A stretch of 64,000 nt of DNA from Labedaea rhizosphaerae (GTDB taxonomy: Bacteria > Actinomycetota > Actinomycetes > Mycobacteriales > Pseudonocardiaceae). Location of the stretch: positions 410,784-474,783 of the forward strand of contig NZ_SNXZ01000003.1 of assembly GCF_004362825.1 (NCBI RefSeq), written 5' to 3'. The position numbers and the translations under genes were made by a program. Of this stretch, positions 33,826 to 42,640 are shown one piece after another. Every line of letters begins with the position of its first letter. Position 1 is the stretch's first letter. The notes beneath the pieces are model-generated. The model was not told the DNA's origin and searched no databases. It saw only the letters and a program-made list of their open reading frames with translations.

Positions 33826-33857
33826 CTTGTCAAGACATAATTCACTGTCTTGACAAG
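33826..33857. promoter_or_regulatory. Divergent operator-promoter with perfect inverted repeat
   Basis: CTTGTCAAGACA (33826-33837) and TGTCTTGACAAG (33846-33857) are perfect 12-bp complements, 8 bp apart. Each arm contains TTGACA reading away from the centre. On the plus strand the box at 33850-33855 would place transcription start at about 33885, one base before the regulator ATG (33886); the -10 (CAGAGT) is weak. A dimer bound here would cover both -35 boxes. Confidence 0.75.
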
Positions 33858-33885
33858 TCGACCTGTCGGTGTCAGAGTTTGCGGC

Positions 33886-34479
33886 ATGTTGGACGTCACG
33901 GTGATCGAGGACCCGGCCACGGCCGAGGTCTCGCTGGACCCCATCCGGTCCAGGCTGCTCGCGGAGCTGGCCGAGCCCGGCTCGGCGTCGTCGCTGGCCG
34001 CCCGCGTCGGCCTGCCGCGGCAGAAGGTCAACTACCACCTGCGGGCGCTCGAGGAGCACGGACTGGTCGAGCTGGTCGAGGAACGGCGCAAGGGCAACAT
34101 GACCGAACGGGTCATGCAGGCCACCGCCGCCGCCTACGTCATCTCCCCCACCGCACTCGCCGCCGTCGCCCCCGACCCCGAGCGCTCCCCCGACCGGCTT
34201 TCCGCGCGCTGGCTGCTGGCCGTCGCGGCCCGGCTGGTGCGCGAGGTCGGCGCGTTGCTCGTCGGCGCGGACCGGGCGCGCAAGCGCCTCGCCACGTTCG
34301 CCCTCGACGGCGAGGTGCGGTTCGCCTCGGCCGCCGACCGCTCGGCGTTCGCCGCCGAACTCGGTGACGCGGTCGCGACGCTGGTGGCGAAGTACCACGA
34401 CGAGAGCGCCGAAGGCGGCCGTGCGCACCGGGTGATCGTCGCCGTGCACCCGAGCGTGCCGCGCACTGAGGAGAACTGA
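33886..34479 (+). CDS. ArsR-type winged-helix regulator
   Basis: 197 residues. The helix-turn-helix is in SSLAARVGLPRQKVNYHLRALEEHGLVE (about 30-65); the remainder is helical with no Cys metal site. ATG 33886 is preferred over the upstream start at 33850 because the latter would lie inside the operator. First of three overlapping plus-strand genes with an SRPBCC protein and a hydrolase. ArsR-type regulators next to SRPBCC (AHSA1) proteins are a common pairing in actinomycetes. Confidence 0.88.
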   Translation: MLDVTVIEDPATAEVSLDPIRSRLLAELAEPGSASSLAARVGLPRQKVNYHLRALEEHGLVELVEERRKGNMTERVMQATAAAYVISPTALAAVAPDPERSPDRLSARWLLAVAARLVREVGALLVGADRARKRLATFALDGEVRFASAADRSAFAAELGDAVATLVAKYHDESAEGGRAHRVIVAVHPSVPRTEEN

Positions 34480-34480
34480 C

Positions 34481-35233
34481 ATGGGGAAAGACTTCATCTT
34501 CGAGGAGACCCTCGAGGTATCCGCGTCGCCCGAACAGGTGTGGGAGGCGATCGCCACCGGGCCGGGCATCGACTCCTGGTTCATGGGCAAGAACTCGGTC
34601 GAGGGCAGCACCACCGTGCGCCAGGCGTTCGGCGAGTACGAGCCCGAGATGCCGGTCACCGCGTGGGACCCGCCGAACCGCCTGCGCTACGGCGTGCCCG
34701 CGGGACCCGACGGCCGCTTCGTCGCGTTCGAGTTCCTGGTGCAGGGCCGCGATACCGGCAGCACAGTGCTGCGCGTGGTCAACTCCGGGTTCCTGCCCGG
34801 CGACGACTGGGCCGAGGAGTTCGAGGCCATGACGCTGGGCGGCCAGCTGTTCTGGACCACGCTGACCACGTACCTGAACCACTTCGCCGGGCGGTTCGCC
34901 ACCCCGATGACGATCTTCGGTCCCGCGGTCGACGACTGGCCGACGGCATGGGATTCCCTCGGCAAGGCCATGAACCTGACCGGCCGGCCGGCCTCCGGCG
35001 ACCGGGTCAAGTTCGATGTGGACGGTGTCGGCTCCGTCGAGGGCGAGGTCTACCTGGCCAACAAGGCGGTCGTCGGGATTCGCACCGAGGACGCGTTCTA
35101 CCGGTTCATGGAGGGCTTCCACGGCCCGCTGATCGCCTCGCACAGCTGCTTCGGCGAAGTCGACGCCGACGCCGCCCACCAGGCGTGGCTGACCTGGATG
35201 ACCACCGCAGTCTCGAAGGGACAGACGTCATGA
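34481..35233 (+). CDS. SRPBCC (AHSA1-like) domain protein
   Basis: 250 residues. N-terminal SRPBCC fold with FEETLEVSASPEQVWEAIATGPGIDSWFMG, a hydrophobic ligand pocket of the START/Bet v1 type. An extra C-terminal part (about 165-250) continues the similarity as a second, weaker domain. It may bind a small lipophilic ligand. ATG 34481 is two bases from the regulator stop, and its own stop overlaps the next start as ATGA. Confidence 0.87.
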   Translation: MGKDFIFEETLEVSASPEQVWEAIATGPGIDSWFMGKNSVEGSTTVRQAFGEYEPEMPVTAWDPPNRLRYGVPAGPDGRFVAFEFLVQGRDTGSTVLRVVNSGFLPGDDWAEEFEAMTLGGQLFWTTLTTYLNHFAGRFATPMTIFGPAVDDWPTAWDSLGKAMNLTGRPASGDRVKFDVDGVGSVEGEVYLANKAVVGIRTEDAFYRFMEGFHGPLIASHSCFGEVDADAAHQAWLTWMTTAVSKGQTS

Positions 35234-36042
35234 CCACCGCCATCGCCACCCGGACCGTCGCCTCGGCCGACGGCACCAAGATCGCCTACCAGCAGGCCGG
35301 TTCCGGTCCCGCGCTGCTCGTCGTCGACGGCGCCCTGTGCTACCGGGCCTTCGGTCCCGCGGCCGCGCTGGCCAAGCAGTTGCAGGACCAGTTCACCGTC
35401 TACACCTACGACCGGCGCGGCCGCGGTGAGAGCGGCGACACGAAGCCGTACTCGGTCGACCGCGAGATCGAGGACATCGCGGCGCTGATCGAGGTCGCGG
35501 GCGGTTCGGTGAACGTGTTCGCCATGTCGTCGGGCGCGGCGTTGGCCCTGGAAGCGGCGAGCAGGCTCGACGGCATCGCGAAGCTCGCCATCTACGAGGC
35601 GCCGTTCATCGTCGACGACAGCCACCCGCCACGCGTGGGTTTCCAGGAGACGCTGGACGCCCTCATCGCCGAGGACGACCGGTCGGGCGCGCTCAAGTTC
35701 TTCATGAAGACCGTCGGCGCACCGTCCATCATGGTCACGATCATGTCGCTGACCCCGCCGTGGAAGAAGCTGAAGGCCGTGGCGCACACGTTGCCCCACG
35801 ACGCCCGCGTCCTCGGCGACCGCGGCCTGGGCCACCCGTTGCCCGCGAACGCCTGGCCGGGCGCGAAGATGCCGGTGCTGGCGTTCGTCGGCGGCAAGAG
35901 CCCGAAGGTCATGCACAACGCGCAGCAGGCGATCGTCGACCAGTTGCCGGATGCCCGGCTGGTCGAGCTGCCCGGCCAGACGCACATGGTGAAGGCGCCG
36001 GTCGTGGCGCCCCACCTGGTCGAGTTCTATCGCGTCGTGTAG
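35230..36042 (+). CDS. Alpha/beta hydrolase
   Basis: 270 residues. Strand/turn YDRRGRGESGDT is the oxyanion region, and the nucleophile elbow is FAMSSGAALALEA, with Ser in an A-x-S-x-G rather than G-x-S-x-G context. The His is in GQTHMVKAP. The expected acid after strand 7 (FVGGKSPKVM) is not Asp or Glu, so the triad may be displaced or incomplete. Third gene of the regulator-SRPBCC-hydrolase operon; hydrolysis of the same lipophilic compound is a guess. Its 3' end overlaps the convergent protease pseudogene by 16 bp. Confidence 0.85.
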   Translation: MTTAIATRTVASADGTKIAYQQAGSGPALLVVDGALCYRAFGPAAALAKQLQDQFTVYTYDRRGRGESGDTKPYSVDREIEDIAALIEVAGGSVNVFAMSSGAALALEAASRLDGIAKLAIYEAPFIVDDSHPPRVGFQETLDALIAEDDRSGALKFFMKTVGAPSIMVTIMSLTPPWKKLKAVAHTLPHDARVLGDRGLGHPLPANAWPGAKMPVLAFVGGKSPKVMHNAQQAIVDQLPDARLVELPGQTHMVKAPVVAPHLVEFYRVV

Positions 36043-36816
36043 GCCCACAACAGGTTCGCGGGTGCGTCCGCGAAGTACATGGGGAACGGCCGGCATTCCT
36101 CGCCGGCCGTTTCGCCCGCGAAGCTGAACACCCCGACCAGCCCCAGCGGGCCGACGACCGGGCTGCCGCTGTCCAGGTAGCACGCGGTCGCCGCGCCCTG
36201 ACCGCAGGCGACGGACGCCCGGTCCACAGTGGCCGGTGTGGCGGCCGCGCAGTCGTTGTCGGCCAGCGTGATGAGATCACCGCGGTTGAGCACGTCGTTG
36301 CGCCAGTCACCGGGATGACCTCCAGGCATCACCTGTCGTGCCGTGGGAGAACAGGGAAATCGCCGTCCCCGCCCGCGGCCGCCACGGCGCGATCGGCACC
36401 GGCGCGATCGCCACGGACCGGTCGAGGTGGATGACGGCGAGATCGTCCTTGGCGCTGGACCAGTTCACGTTGTCCGGATCCACCGGCGACGGCAGGATCT
36501 CGTAGCCCGGCAGCACGGAAACCGCGCGGATCCCACGCACCACACCGGGATCACCGGACAGCACCCGAGCATTGAGGTGCACCTCGAAGATCGCCGGGTC
36601 GACGCCGTCCAGGCAGTGGGCCGCGGTCAGCACCCGGTCCGGGGTGATCAACGCGCCACCACAGCCGGCCCGCTGCAGGAGCGGCTGGTCGCCCTTGAGC
36701 GCCAGCGTCGCCACCCAGGGAACATCGTTGCGAACCGGCGTCCCACCCGACATCGCCTGTGCGGAGCCGGTCAGCACCAGGAGCCCGGCCACCACCAACA
36801 AGATCACTTTTCGCAC
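36027..36816 (-). pseudogene. Secreted trypsin-like serine protease broken by a frameshift
   Basis: Signal peptide (KVILLVVAGLLVLTG) and S1 domain. The first frame (from GTG 36816) has AAHCLDG with the catalytic His and KDDLAVIHL with Asp, and ends in SHGTTGDAWRSSR then stop (36307). The second frame (to 36027) continues with GGHPGDWRNDVL and holds the catalytic Ser in CYLDSGSPVV. The shift lies near 36325-36340; one extra base or two missing bases would join them. All triad residues exist, so either the break is recent or it is a sequencing error. As written, no active enzyme is made. Confidence 0.75.
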
Positions 36817-37166
36817 GAGCGGCGACGCTAGTGCGCGGCGCGCCCCGGCGACATCGGGGAGATCCCCTGATCCTTGCCGGGCCCAGGGAAGCGAGCCGCA
36901 AGTTGCCCGTTGAGCAAACATCCCACGTTTAGGAAATGTCCGAAGTATTTGCCGTTGTCACTTAACGAAGCGTGATCAATCGATTTCTAATTGTACGAAC
37001 AGCGACCCTCGTTACGGGGCAGTGGCCCAGGTCACGTGGGCTTCCGGGACCAACCCTGAGAGCGACCCTGATATTTCCCGGAGATCTCTCAGTCTGTAAA
37101 CCATCGCTGAGAGGGAGCCAGTAGTCTTGCGCCGAGACTTTTTCAGGGGAGGAAAGGCCTACCACC
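36817..37166. other. 350-bp divergent spacer with CTGAGAG half-sites
   Basis: Relatively AT-rich spacer between the protease pseudogene and the MMPL gene. CTGAGAG occurs at 37056 and 37107 and its complement CTCTCAG at 37086, giving an inverted repeat with a 14-bp gap plus a third half-site; this resembles a TetR-type operator for the exporter. No gene is supported in it. Confidence 0.5.
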
Positions 37167-39329
37167 ATGAAGACACTGATGGACGGTGTCGGCCGACTGG
37201 CGAGAATACCGAGCGGACGCGTCGGCAAGTGGGTCGTCGTCGCGCTGTGGATCGTTGCCGTCGCCGCACTCGCACCACTCGGGGGCAAGCTGAGCTCGGT
37301 CGAGGACAACCAGGCGTCGGCCTGGCTGCCCGGCGACGCGGAGTCCACAAAGGCCATGGACGTCACCAAGAACTTCCAGGCCAACGACGAGGTTCCCACG
37401 ATCCTCATCTACGAGAAGCCTTCCGGCTTCACCGCCGAGGAACTCGCCACGCTCGGCGACCAGGTCAAGCGGCTCCCGACCGTGCCCGGCGTGCTGCCGC
37501 AGGTGCTCGGCCCGCAGCCGTCGGCGGAGAAGCCCGCGCAGGCCGCCCAGGTCATGCTCACGCTGAAGCTGGGCGGCGACGGGGGCGGCGGCTGGGACAA
37601 GCTGCCCGACACCATCAAGCAGATCAAGGACATCGCCGCGCCACCACCGACCATGGCCGGCGCGACCATGCACGTCACCGGGCCCGGCGGCAACGCCGCC
37701 GACCAGGCCGAGGCGTTCAGCGGCATCGACGGCACGCTGCTCTTCGCCGCGGTCGGCGTGGTCGTGGTGATGCTGCTGCTCACCTACCGCAGCCCGATCC
37801 TGTGGTTGCTCCCGGTGCTCACCGCCGGCTTCGCGTTGTTCGCCGCGCAGGGCGTGATCTACCTGTTCGCCAAGTACGCGGGCCTGTCGGTCAACGGCCA
37901 GAGCGCGGGCATCCTGACCGTGCTGGTCTTCGGCGCGGGTACCGACTACGCGTTGCTCCTGGTGGCCCGATATCGGGAAGAGCTGCGCAGGCACAAGGAC
38001 CGGCACGAGGCCATGGCGTTCGCGCTGCACCGCGCGGGCCCGGCCATCTGGGCCAGTGCGGCGACGGTCATGGCCGGCATGCTCTGCCTGATCTTCGCGG
38101 CGCTGAACTCGACCGCGGGCCTGGGCCCGGTCGCGGCGATCGGCATCGGCGTCGCCCTGCTCGCGATGGTGACCCTGCTGCCCGCGTTGCTGGCGATCTG
38201 CGGCCGGTGGCTGTTCTGGCCGGTGCGCCCGAGCTACGGCTCGGACGACCACACCAAGGACGGCTTCTGGGCGAAGATCGGCCGTGGCATCGCCAAGCGG
38301 CCGCGGATCACCTGGGCGGTGGCCGCCGTCGTGCTCGGCGTGATCGCGCTGAACACCTTGAACCTCAAGGCCGACGGGCTGACCAACGCGGGCAACTACA
38401 CCACCCGCACGGACGCGGTCATCGGCGAGGAGATCGCGGCCAGGCACTTCCCCGGCGGCGGCAACGGCCAGCCCATGCAGGTCGTCACAAACGTGGCGCA
38501 GGCCGACCAGGTCCGCGACGCGGTGGCCAGGACGCCGGGCATCGTGCCGCAGTCGGTCAAGGTGTCCCCGCCGAAGGGCGGCGTGGTCATGGTCCAGGGC
38601 ACGCCCTCGGCGCAGCCCGACAGCCCCGCGGCGGCCCAGACGCTGCTCGCCCTGCGCGACGCGGTGCACCAGGTGCCGGGCGCCGACGCCAAGGTCGGCG
38701 GCATGACCGCCGTGCAGTACGACGTCGGGCAGGCCAACGACCACGACCGGGACCTGATCATCCCGATCGTGCTGGTGCTGGTGTTCCTGATCCTCGCCGC
38801 GTTGCTCCGGGCCCTGGTGGCACCGCTGTTGCTGATCGGGACCGTGGTGCTGTCGTTCTTCACCGCGATGGGGATCAGTTCCTTCTTCTTCGACAACGTG
38901 TTCGGGTTCGAAGGAGCCGACCAGTCGTTCCCGCTGTTCGTGTTCGTGTTCCTGGTCGCACTGGGCATCGACTACAACATCTTCCTGATGACCCGCGTGC
39001 GGGAGGAAGCACTGCAGTTCGGCACCCGGCGCGGCGCCCTGACCGGGCTCGCGGCCACCGGCGGCGTGATCACCTCGGCCGGCCTGGTGCTGGCGGGCAC
39101 GTTCGCGGTGCTGGCCACGCTGCCGCTGGTGGCGTTCGCGGAGATCGGGTTCGCGGTGGCGGTCGGCGTGCTGATCGACACGATCATCATCCGCGCCGTG
39201 CTGGTGACGGCGTTGACGCTGGATGTCGGCCGCTTCATGTGGTGGCCCGGCAAGCTCTTCCACAAGCGTGACGAGCCGGAGACCGAGTCCAGCGACCGGC
39301 CGGAATCGGAGGCGCTCGCCGTGCGCTGA
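37167..39329 (+). CDS. MMPL/RND-family membrane exporter
   Basis: 720 residues, full length for short actinobacterial MMPL proteins. Twelve helices in two bundles, each with the Asp-Tyr motif (GAGTDYALLLVARYREE near residue 255 and ALGIDYNIFLMTRVREE near 600) and two extracytoplasmic loops. Proton-driven export of a lipid or secondary metabolite is the family role. Start ATG 37167 follows GGAAAGG. Two orphan regulators follow on the same strand after a terminator, so it is probably a separate message. Same family as the gene at the left window edge but not a close copy. Confidence 0.93.
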   Translation: MKTLMDGVGRLARIPSGRVGKWVVVALWIVAVAALAPLGGKLSSVEDNQASAWLPGDAESTKAMDVTKNFQANDEVPTILIYEKPSGFTAEELATLGDQVKRLPTVPGVLPQVLGPQPSAEKPAQAAQVMLTLKLGGDGGGGWDKLPDTIKQIKDIAAPPPTMAGATMHVTGPGGNAADQAEAFSGIDGTLLFAAVGVVVVMLLLTYRSPILWLLPVLTAGFALFAAQGVIYLFAKYAGLSVNGQSAGILTVLVFGAGTDYALLLVARYREELRRHKDRHEAMAFALHRAGPAIWASAATVMAGMLCLIFAALNSTAGLGPVAAIGIGVALLAMVTLLPALLAICGRWLFWPVRPSYGSDDHTKDGFWAKIGRGIAKRPRITWAVAAVVLGVIALNTLNLKADGLTNAGNYTTRTDAVIGEEIAARHFPGGGNGQPMQVVTNVAQADQVRDAVARTPGIVPQSVKVSPPKGGVVMVQGTPSAQPDSPAAAQTLLALRDAVHQVPGADAKVGGMTAVQYDVGQANDHDRDLIIPIVLVLVFLILAALLRALVAPLLLIGTVVLSFFTAMGISSFFFDNVFGFEGADQSFPLFVFVFLVALGIDYNIFLMTRVREEALQFGTRRGALTGLAATGGVITSAGLVLAGTFAVLATLPLVAFAEIGFAVAVGVLIDTIIIRAVLVTALTLDVGRFMWWPGKLFHKRDEPETESSDRPESEALAVR

Positions 39330-39346
39330 CGCGCGTATCCGACGCA

Positions 39347-39382
39347 CGAGGGCCGTGGATCCGGAAGGGTCCGCGGCCCTCG
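39347..39382 (+). terminator. Hairpin terminator after MMPL gene
   Basis: CGAGGGCCGTGGA (39347-39359) pairs with TCCGCGGCCCTCG (39370-39382) with one G-T type mismatch around a 10-nt loop, 18 bp after the stop. Confidence 0.75.
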
Positions 39383-39477
39383 TCATTCCCTGTCGAAAAG
39401 CCGCCGACAAGTGTTTGCCAAGTACGCCGACCGATGATGTGGCCAGCAAACATGGCGACGACGGGAGATTCGGGACC

Positions 39478-40176
39478 GTGCAGACCAGCGTTGCGGAGAG
39501 GCCCGTGGACAGCGTCAAGGCTGTCGACATCGCTGCTGTCGCCGACGGCCGGGTGCGGGTCGCGATCATCTCGGGCGACCCGCTGACCGCCGACGGCGTC
39601 GCGGCCCACCTGCGGGGCAGGCACGAGGTGCGCCTGCTGCCCCACGGCAAGCACCAGAGCGCGGACATCGTGCTGGTGCTGGCGACCGAGATCACCGAGG
39701 AGACCCTCGGCTGGATGCAGACCGTGCACGAGCAGAGCACCAACTCTTCGATGCGCATCGTCCTGGTCGCCACGAGCCTGCGCGAGCAGCACCTGACCCG
39801 GGCGATCAGCTACGGGCTGGCCAGCGTGCTGCCCCGGCAGGAAACCGGCTACGACAAGATCGTCCGCGCGGTCGTGGACACCCACCACGGCCGCCCGCAC
39901 ATGCCCGAGCGGGTGGTCGGCTGGCTGGTGGAGCAGAACCGGACCGTGCAACGCGACGTGCTCGCCCCGCGCGGGCTGACCGCGGCGGGCCTGGAGACCC
40001 GCGAGGTCGACGTGCTGAAACTGCTCGCCGACGGCATGGACACCGGCGAGATCGCCGCGACCCTCAACTACTCCGAGCGCACGATCAAGAACGTGTTGCA
40101 CGGCCTGATGTCCCGACTGGACCTGCGAAACCGCTCACACGCGGTCGCTTACGCGCTCCGTACGGGCGCACTATGA
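39478..40176 (+). CDS. LuxR-family regulator with atypical receiver domain
   Basis: 232 residues. The C terminus is a standard LuxR helix-turn-helix (LETREVDVLKLLADG, SERTIKNVLHGLMSRL). The N-terminal domain follows the receiver pattern (VRVAIISGDPLTADGVAAHL), but the phosphoacceptor Asp is absent: the expected ILDL strand reads IVLVLATE, and the Lys position is Arg. It is probably phosphorylation independent and ligand gated, like regulators of several antibiotic clusters. No kinase gene is adjacent. GTG 39478 has GGGAGA about 10 bases upstream. A SARP gene follows 121 bp later. Confidence 0.85.
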   Translation: MQTSVAERPVDSVKAVDIAAVADGRVRVAIISGDPLTADGVAAHLRGRHEVRLLPHGKHQSADIVLVLATEITEETLGWMQTVHEQSTNSSMRIVLVATSLREQHLTRAISYGLASVLPRQETGYDKIVRAVVDTHHGRPHMPERVVGWLVEQNRTVQRDVLAPRGLTAAGLETREVDVLKLLADGMDTGEIAATLNYSERTIKNVLHGLMSRLDLRNRSHAVAYALRTGAL

Positions 40177-40297
40177 ACGGGCGGTGAACGGGGCTCGACT
40201 GGTTTGCCGGAAACCCACCGAAGGTAGGGCGCGCCAAACCCCTACATGTTGGGTTCTGGCCCGGTGAAGGCTGCCCCGCGCTGCTAAACCCTCAGTC

Positions 40298-42262
40298 ATG
40301 ACGGTCTTGAGCACGGGGACAGACATACCGGCGTTCACGCTGCTCGGGCCGGTCGAGGCGACCTTGCACGGGATGCCCGTACCGCTCGGCCCACCGCAGC
40401 GCAGAGCCGTTCTCGTGCCCTTGCTGCTCGGTGCCGGCCGCGTGTGCAGCACGGACCACATCATCGACGCGGTCTGGGGTGCCGCGCCGCCGGGCAAGGC
40501 CTACAACGCCGTCCAGGCGCACATCTCGGTGCTGCGCCGGATGCTGGAGCCCGAGCGCGCTCCCCGTGAGCCGAGCCGGGTGATCCAGTCGATCGGCCGG
40601 GGTTACGTGATCGGCCCGCGGGAGTTCTCCGCCGACGCGTTCCAGTTCCGCCAGCAGGTCGGCGAGGCGGCCACCGCACGGGCGCAGGGTGACGTGACGC
40701 AGGCGGCCAAGGTGTTGCGCGAGGCGCTCGACCTCTGGCACGGACCGGCGTTGCTGGACGTGCCCGGTCCGTTCGCCCAAGCCCACCGCGAGCGCCTGGC
40801 CGAGGAGCGGCTCGCCGCGTACGAGGAGCTCGTCGACCTCGAGCTGGCCGCCGCCAAAGGCCCGCTCGACCACGACCTGACCGAGCTGCTGCGCGAACAC
40901 CCGCACCGGGAACGCTTGCACGGCTTGCACATGCGGCTGCTGCACCACAACGGCCGCCGCCCGGACGCGCTGGCCGCCTACGCCGCGGCCCGCAAGCGCC
41001 TGGCCGAGGACCTCGGGCTCGACCCGGGCCCGGAGCTGCAGGCGCTGCACCGCGCGATCCTCGCCGACGACCACCCGCCGCCGCGGACGGAGGCGATCGT
41101 GGTCAGCTCGGCCACGGCCTCGCCGACAGCGCGGACCGAGCCGGGCCGCCTGCCGCAGGCGCCGGTCATGGTCGGCCGCACCAGCGAGCTGTCCGCGCTC
41201 GCCACTTTGCTGCGCGACCGGGCGAACTGCCCGCGTGTCCTCGTCGTGCACGGGATCCCGGGGGTCGGGACGACAGCGCTCGCGCTGTCGGCCGCAGCAC
41301 AGTTCCCCGGCGCGCGATACCTGCTCAGCTCCTCGTCGGACGGCGCCGAGCGCGCCGCCGTGCTGGGCCGGATCGCCGCCGGGGACCGGTCGCTGCTTGT
41401 CCTGGACGGCGCGGTGGACCCGCGCCAGGCCGAGCTGGGTCTGCCCACCGACGGGCGGTGCACACTGCTCATCACCGGCAACAACCGGATGCGGGCGCTG
41501 CCGTTCGTCACGCGGGTCGAGCTGCGGCCGCTGGACGTGGCGGGTTCGCGTGCGTTGCTGCGGGCGGCCATCGGCGACGACCGGGCCGACAGCGCGCCCG
41601 CCGCGTTCGAGTGGCTGGCCGAGCACTGCGGTGGGCTGCCGAAGGTGCTGCAGGCCGTCGCCGACTACCTGACGAGCCGGCCGGAGTGGGACCTCGGGGA
41701 GTACGTCGACAACCTGATCGCGATGCAGACCGACGACTACGCCTTCGTCAACGCGCGCATCCGGCCGTTCTTCGAGGCGGCGTACAGCAGGCTGCCCGAC
41801 CGGGCCGCGCACGTGTTGCGCACCGCGGCCCTGCACCCGCTGGGCACGTTCTCGATGCACGGCGTGGCGGCGATGTTGCGCAGGCCGGTGCAGTACGTGG
41901 AACTTGTGCTGGACGAACTGGTGGACCACAACCTGCTCGACGGCGTGGCACCGGGGCGCTACCGGTACCACCCGCTGGTGCGGCAGTTCGCGCTCGGGCG
42001 CAGCGTCGCGGTCGACCCGGTCGAGCAGCAGGCCCAGACCCGCCACCGCCTGGCGCAGTACTTCCTGGCGCGGCTGCGGGCGGCGGTGTCCGGCAAGGGC
42101 ACCCGCGGCCCGGAGTACAGCCGGACGTGGGTCAGCGAGCACCGCACGCAACTCGAGCGGCTGCTGGCGCGGTTGCCGCAGGACAGCAACCTGGTCCGGG
42201 AGTCGTGCGCGTTGCTGGCGTGGCTGCAAAGCCCCTCGGCCCCGGTGGGCCGCCCCGCCTAA
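40298..42262 (+). CDS. AfsR/SARP-family regulator with BTAD and NB-ARC-like domains
   Basis: 654 residues. OmpR-like winged helix (about 10-100, FTLLGPVEATLHG and VIQSIGRGYVI), bacterial transcription activation domain (about 105-255, WHGPALLDVPGPFAQAHRERL), then a STAND NTPase region (about 290-600). The P-loop reads GIPGVGTTAL near residue 320: the nucleotide-binding Lys is Thr, so ATP use is doubtful. It lacks the TPR tail of full AfsR. SARPs activate antibiotic clusters, but no biosynthetic genes are in the window. ATG 40298 has no ribosome site. The stop is 5 bp from the 22-bp repeat array. Confidence 0.9.
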   Translation: MTVLSTGTDIPAFTLLGPVEATLHGMPVPLGPPQRRAVLVPLLLGAGRVCSTDHIIDAVWGAAPPGKAYNAVQAHISVLRRMLEPERAPREPSRVIQSIGRGYVIGPREFSADAFQFRQQVGEAATARAQGDVTQAAKVLREALDLWHGPALLDVPGPFAQAHRERLAEERLAAYEELVDLELAAAKGPLDHDLTELLREHPHRERLHGLHMRLLHHNGRRPDALAAYAAARKRLAEDLGLDPGPELQALHRAILADDHPPPRTEAIVVSSATASPTARTEPGRLPQAPVMVGRTSELSALATLLRDRANCPRVLVVHGIPGVGTTALALSAAAQFPGARYLLSSSSDGAERAAVLGRIAAGDRSLLVLDGAVDPRQAELGLPTDGRCTLLITGNNRMRALPFVTRVELRPLDVAGSRALLRAAIGDDRADSAPAAFEWLAEHCGGLPKVLQAVADYLTSRPEWDLGEYVDNLIAMQTDDYAFVNARIRPFFEAAYSRLPDRAAHVLRTAALHPLGTFSMHGVAAMLRRPVQYVELVLDELVDHNLLDGVAPGRYRYHPLVRQFALGRSVAVDPVEQQAQTRHRLAQYFLARLRAAVSGKGTRGPEYSRTWVSEHRTQLERLLARLPQDSNLVRESCALLAWLQSPSAPVGRPA

Positions 42263-42267
42263 CTGGT

Positions 42268-42465
42268 GTGTCCCACACTCGAGTCGGGCGTGTCCCCTGT
42301 TCCGGCAGGGTGTGTCCCCCGTTCAGCGCGGGTGTGTCCCCCGTTCCAGCAGGGCGTGTCCCCCGTTCCAGCAGGGCGTGTCCCCCGCTCCGGCAGGGTG
42401 TGTCCCACGTTCGCGCCGGGCGTGCCCCGCACTCATGCCGGGCGCGCCCCACGTCCGGCGCCACC
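42268..42465 (+). repeat. Left array of nine contiguous 22-bp repeats
   Basis: Units begin at 42268 and then every 22 bp exactly to 42444. The consensus is GTGTCCCCCGTTCC followed by RGCAGGGY. Units 4 and 5 are identical; the last two decay. Units abut with no spacer. The period is not a multiple of 3 and stop codons occur, so it is not protein repeat DNA. Confidence 0.95.
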
Positions 42466-42507
42466 AAGACCAGCCCAGCGCAGCCAGGCCGCAGCCAATC
42501 GCGGCTC

Positions 42508-42630
42508 GTGGGTTCGGTTTTACACGGGGCACGACGGCCCTAAACTCGCGCGGTGCGGGCGCCTCACCTCCTGCCCGTTTTAGCGCCCGCGAGGGCCGTC
42601 GTGGGGGTCCCCGTGTCAAACCGAACCCAC
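42508..42630. repeat. 123-bp imperfect palindrome between the two arrays
   Basis: The left arm (42508-42541) starts GTGGGTTCGGTTTTACACGG and the right arm (42592-42630) ends with its near complement, CCGTGTCAAACCGAACCCAC. There is one mismatch and a 5-nt insertion inside. The core contains a second hairpin, GCGGGCGC (42555-42562) with GCGCCCGC (42583-42590). It resembles a palindromic terminator or a MITE-like relic. Confidence 0.9.
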
Positions 42631-42640
42631 CCCACACGAG

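Noticed and set aside
42268-42465. CRISPR array
   Set aside because: Units abut directly at 22 bp with no spacers, the repeats are degenerate, and no cas genes are present.
42508-42630. Intact MITE or insertion-sequence remnant
   Set aside because: No flanking target duplication or transposase was seen; called only as a palindrome.
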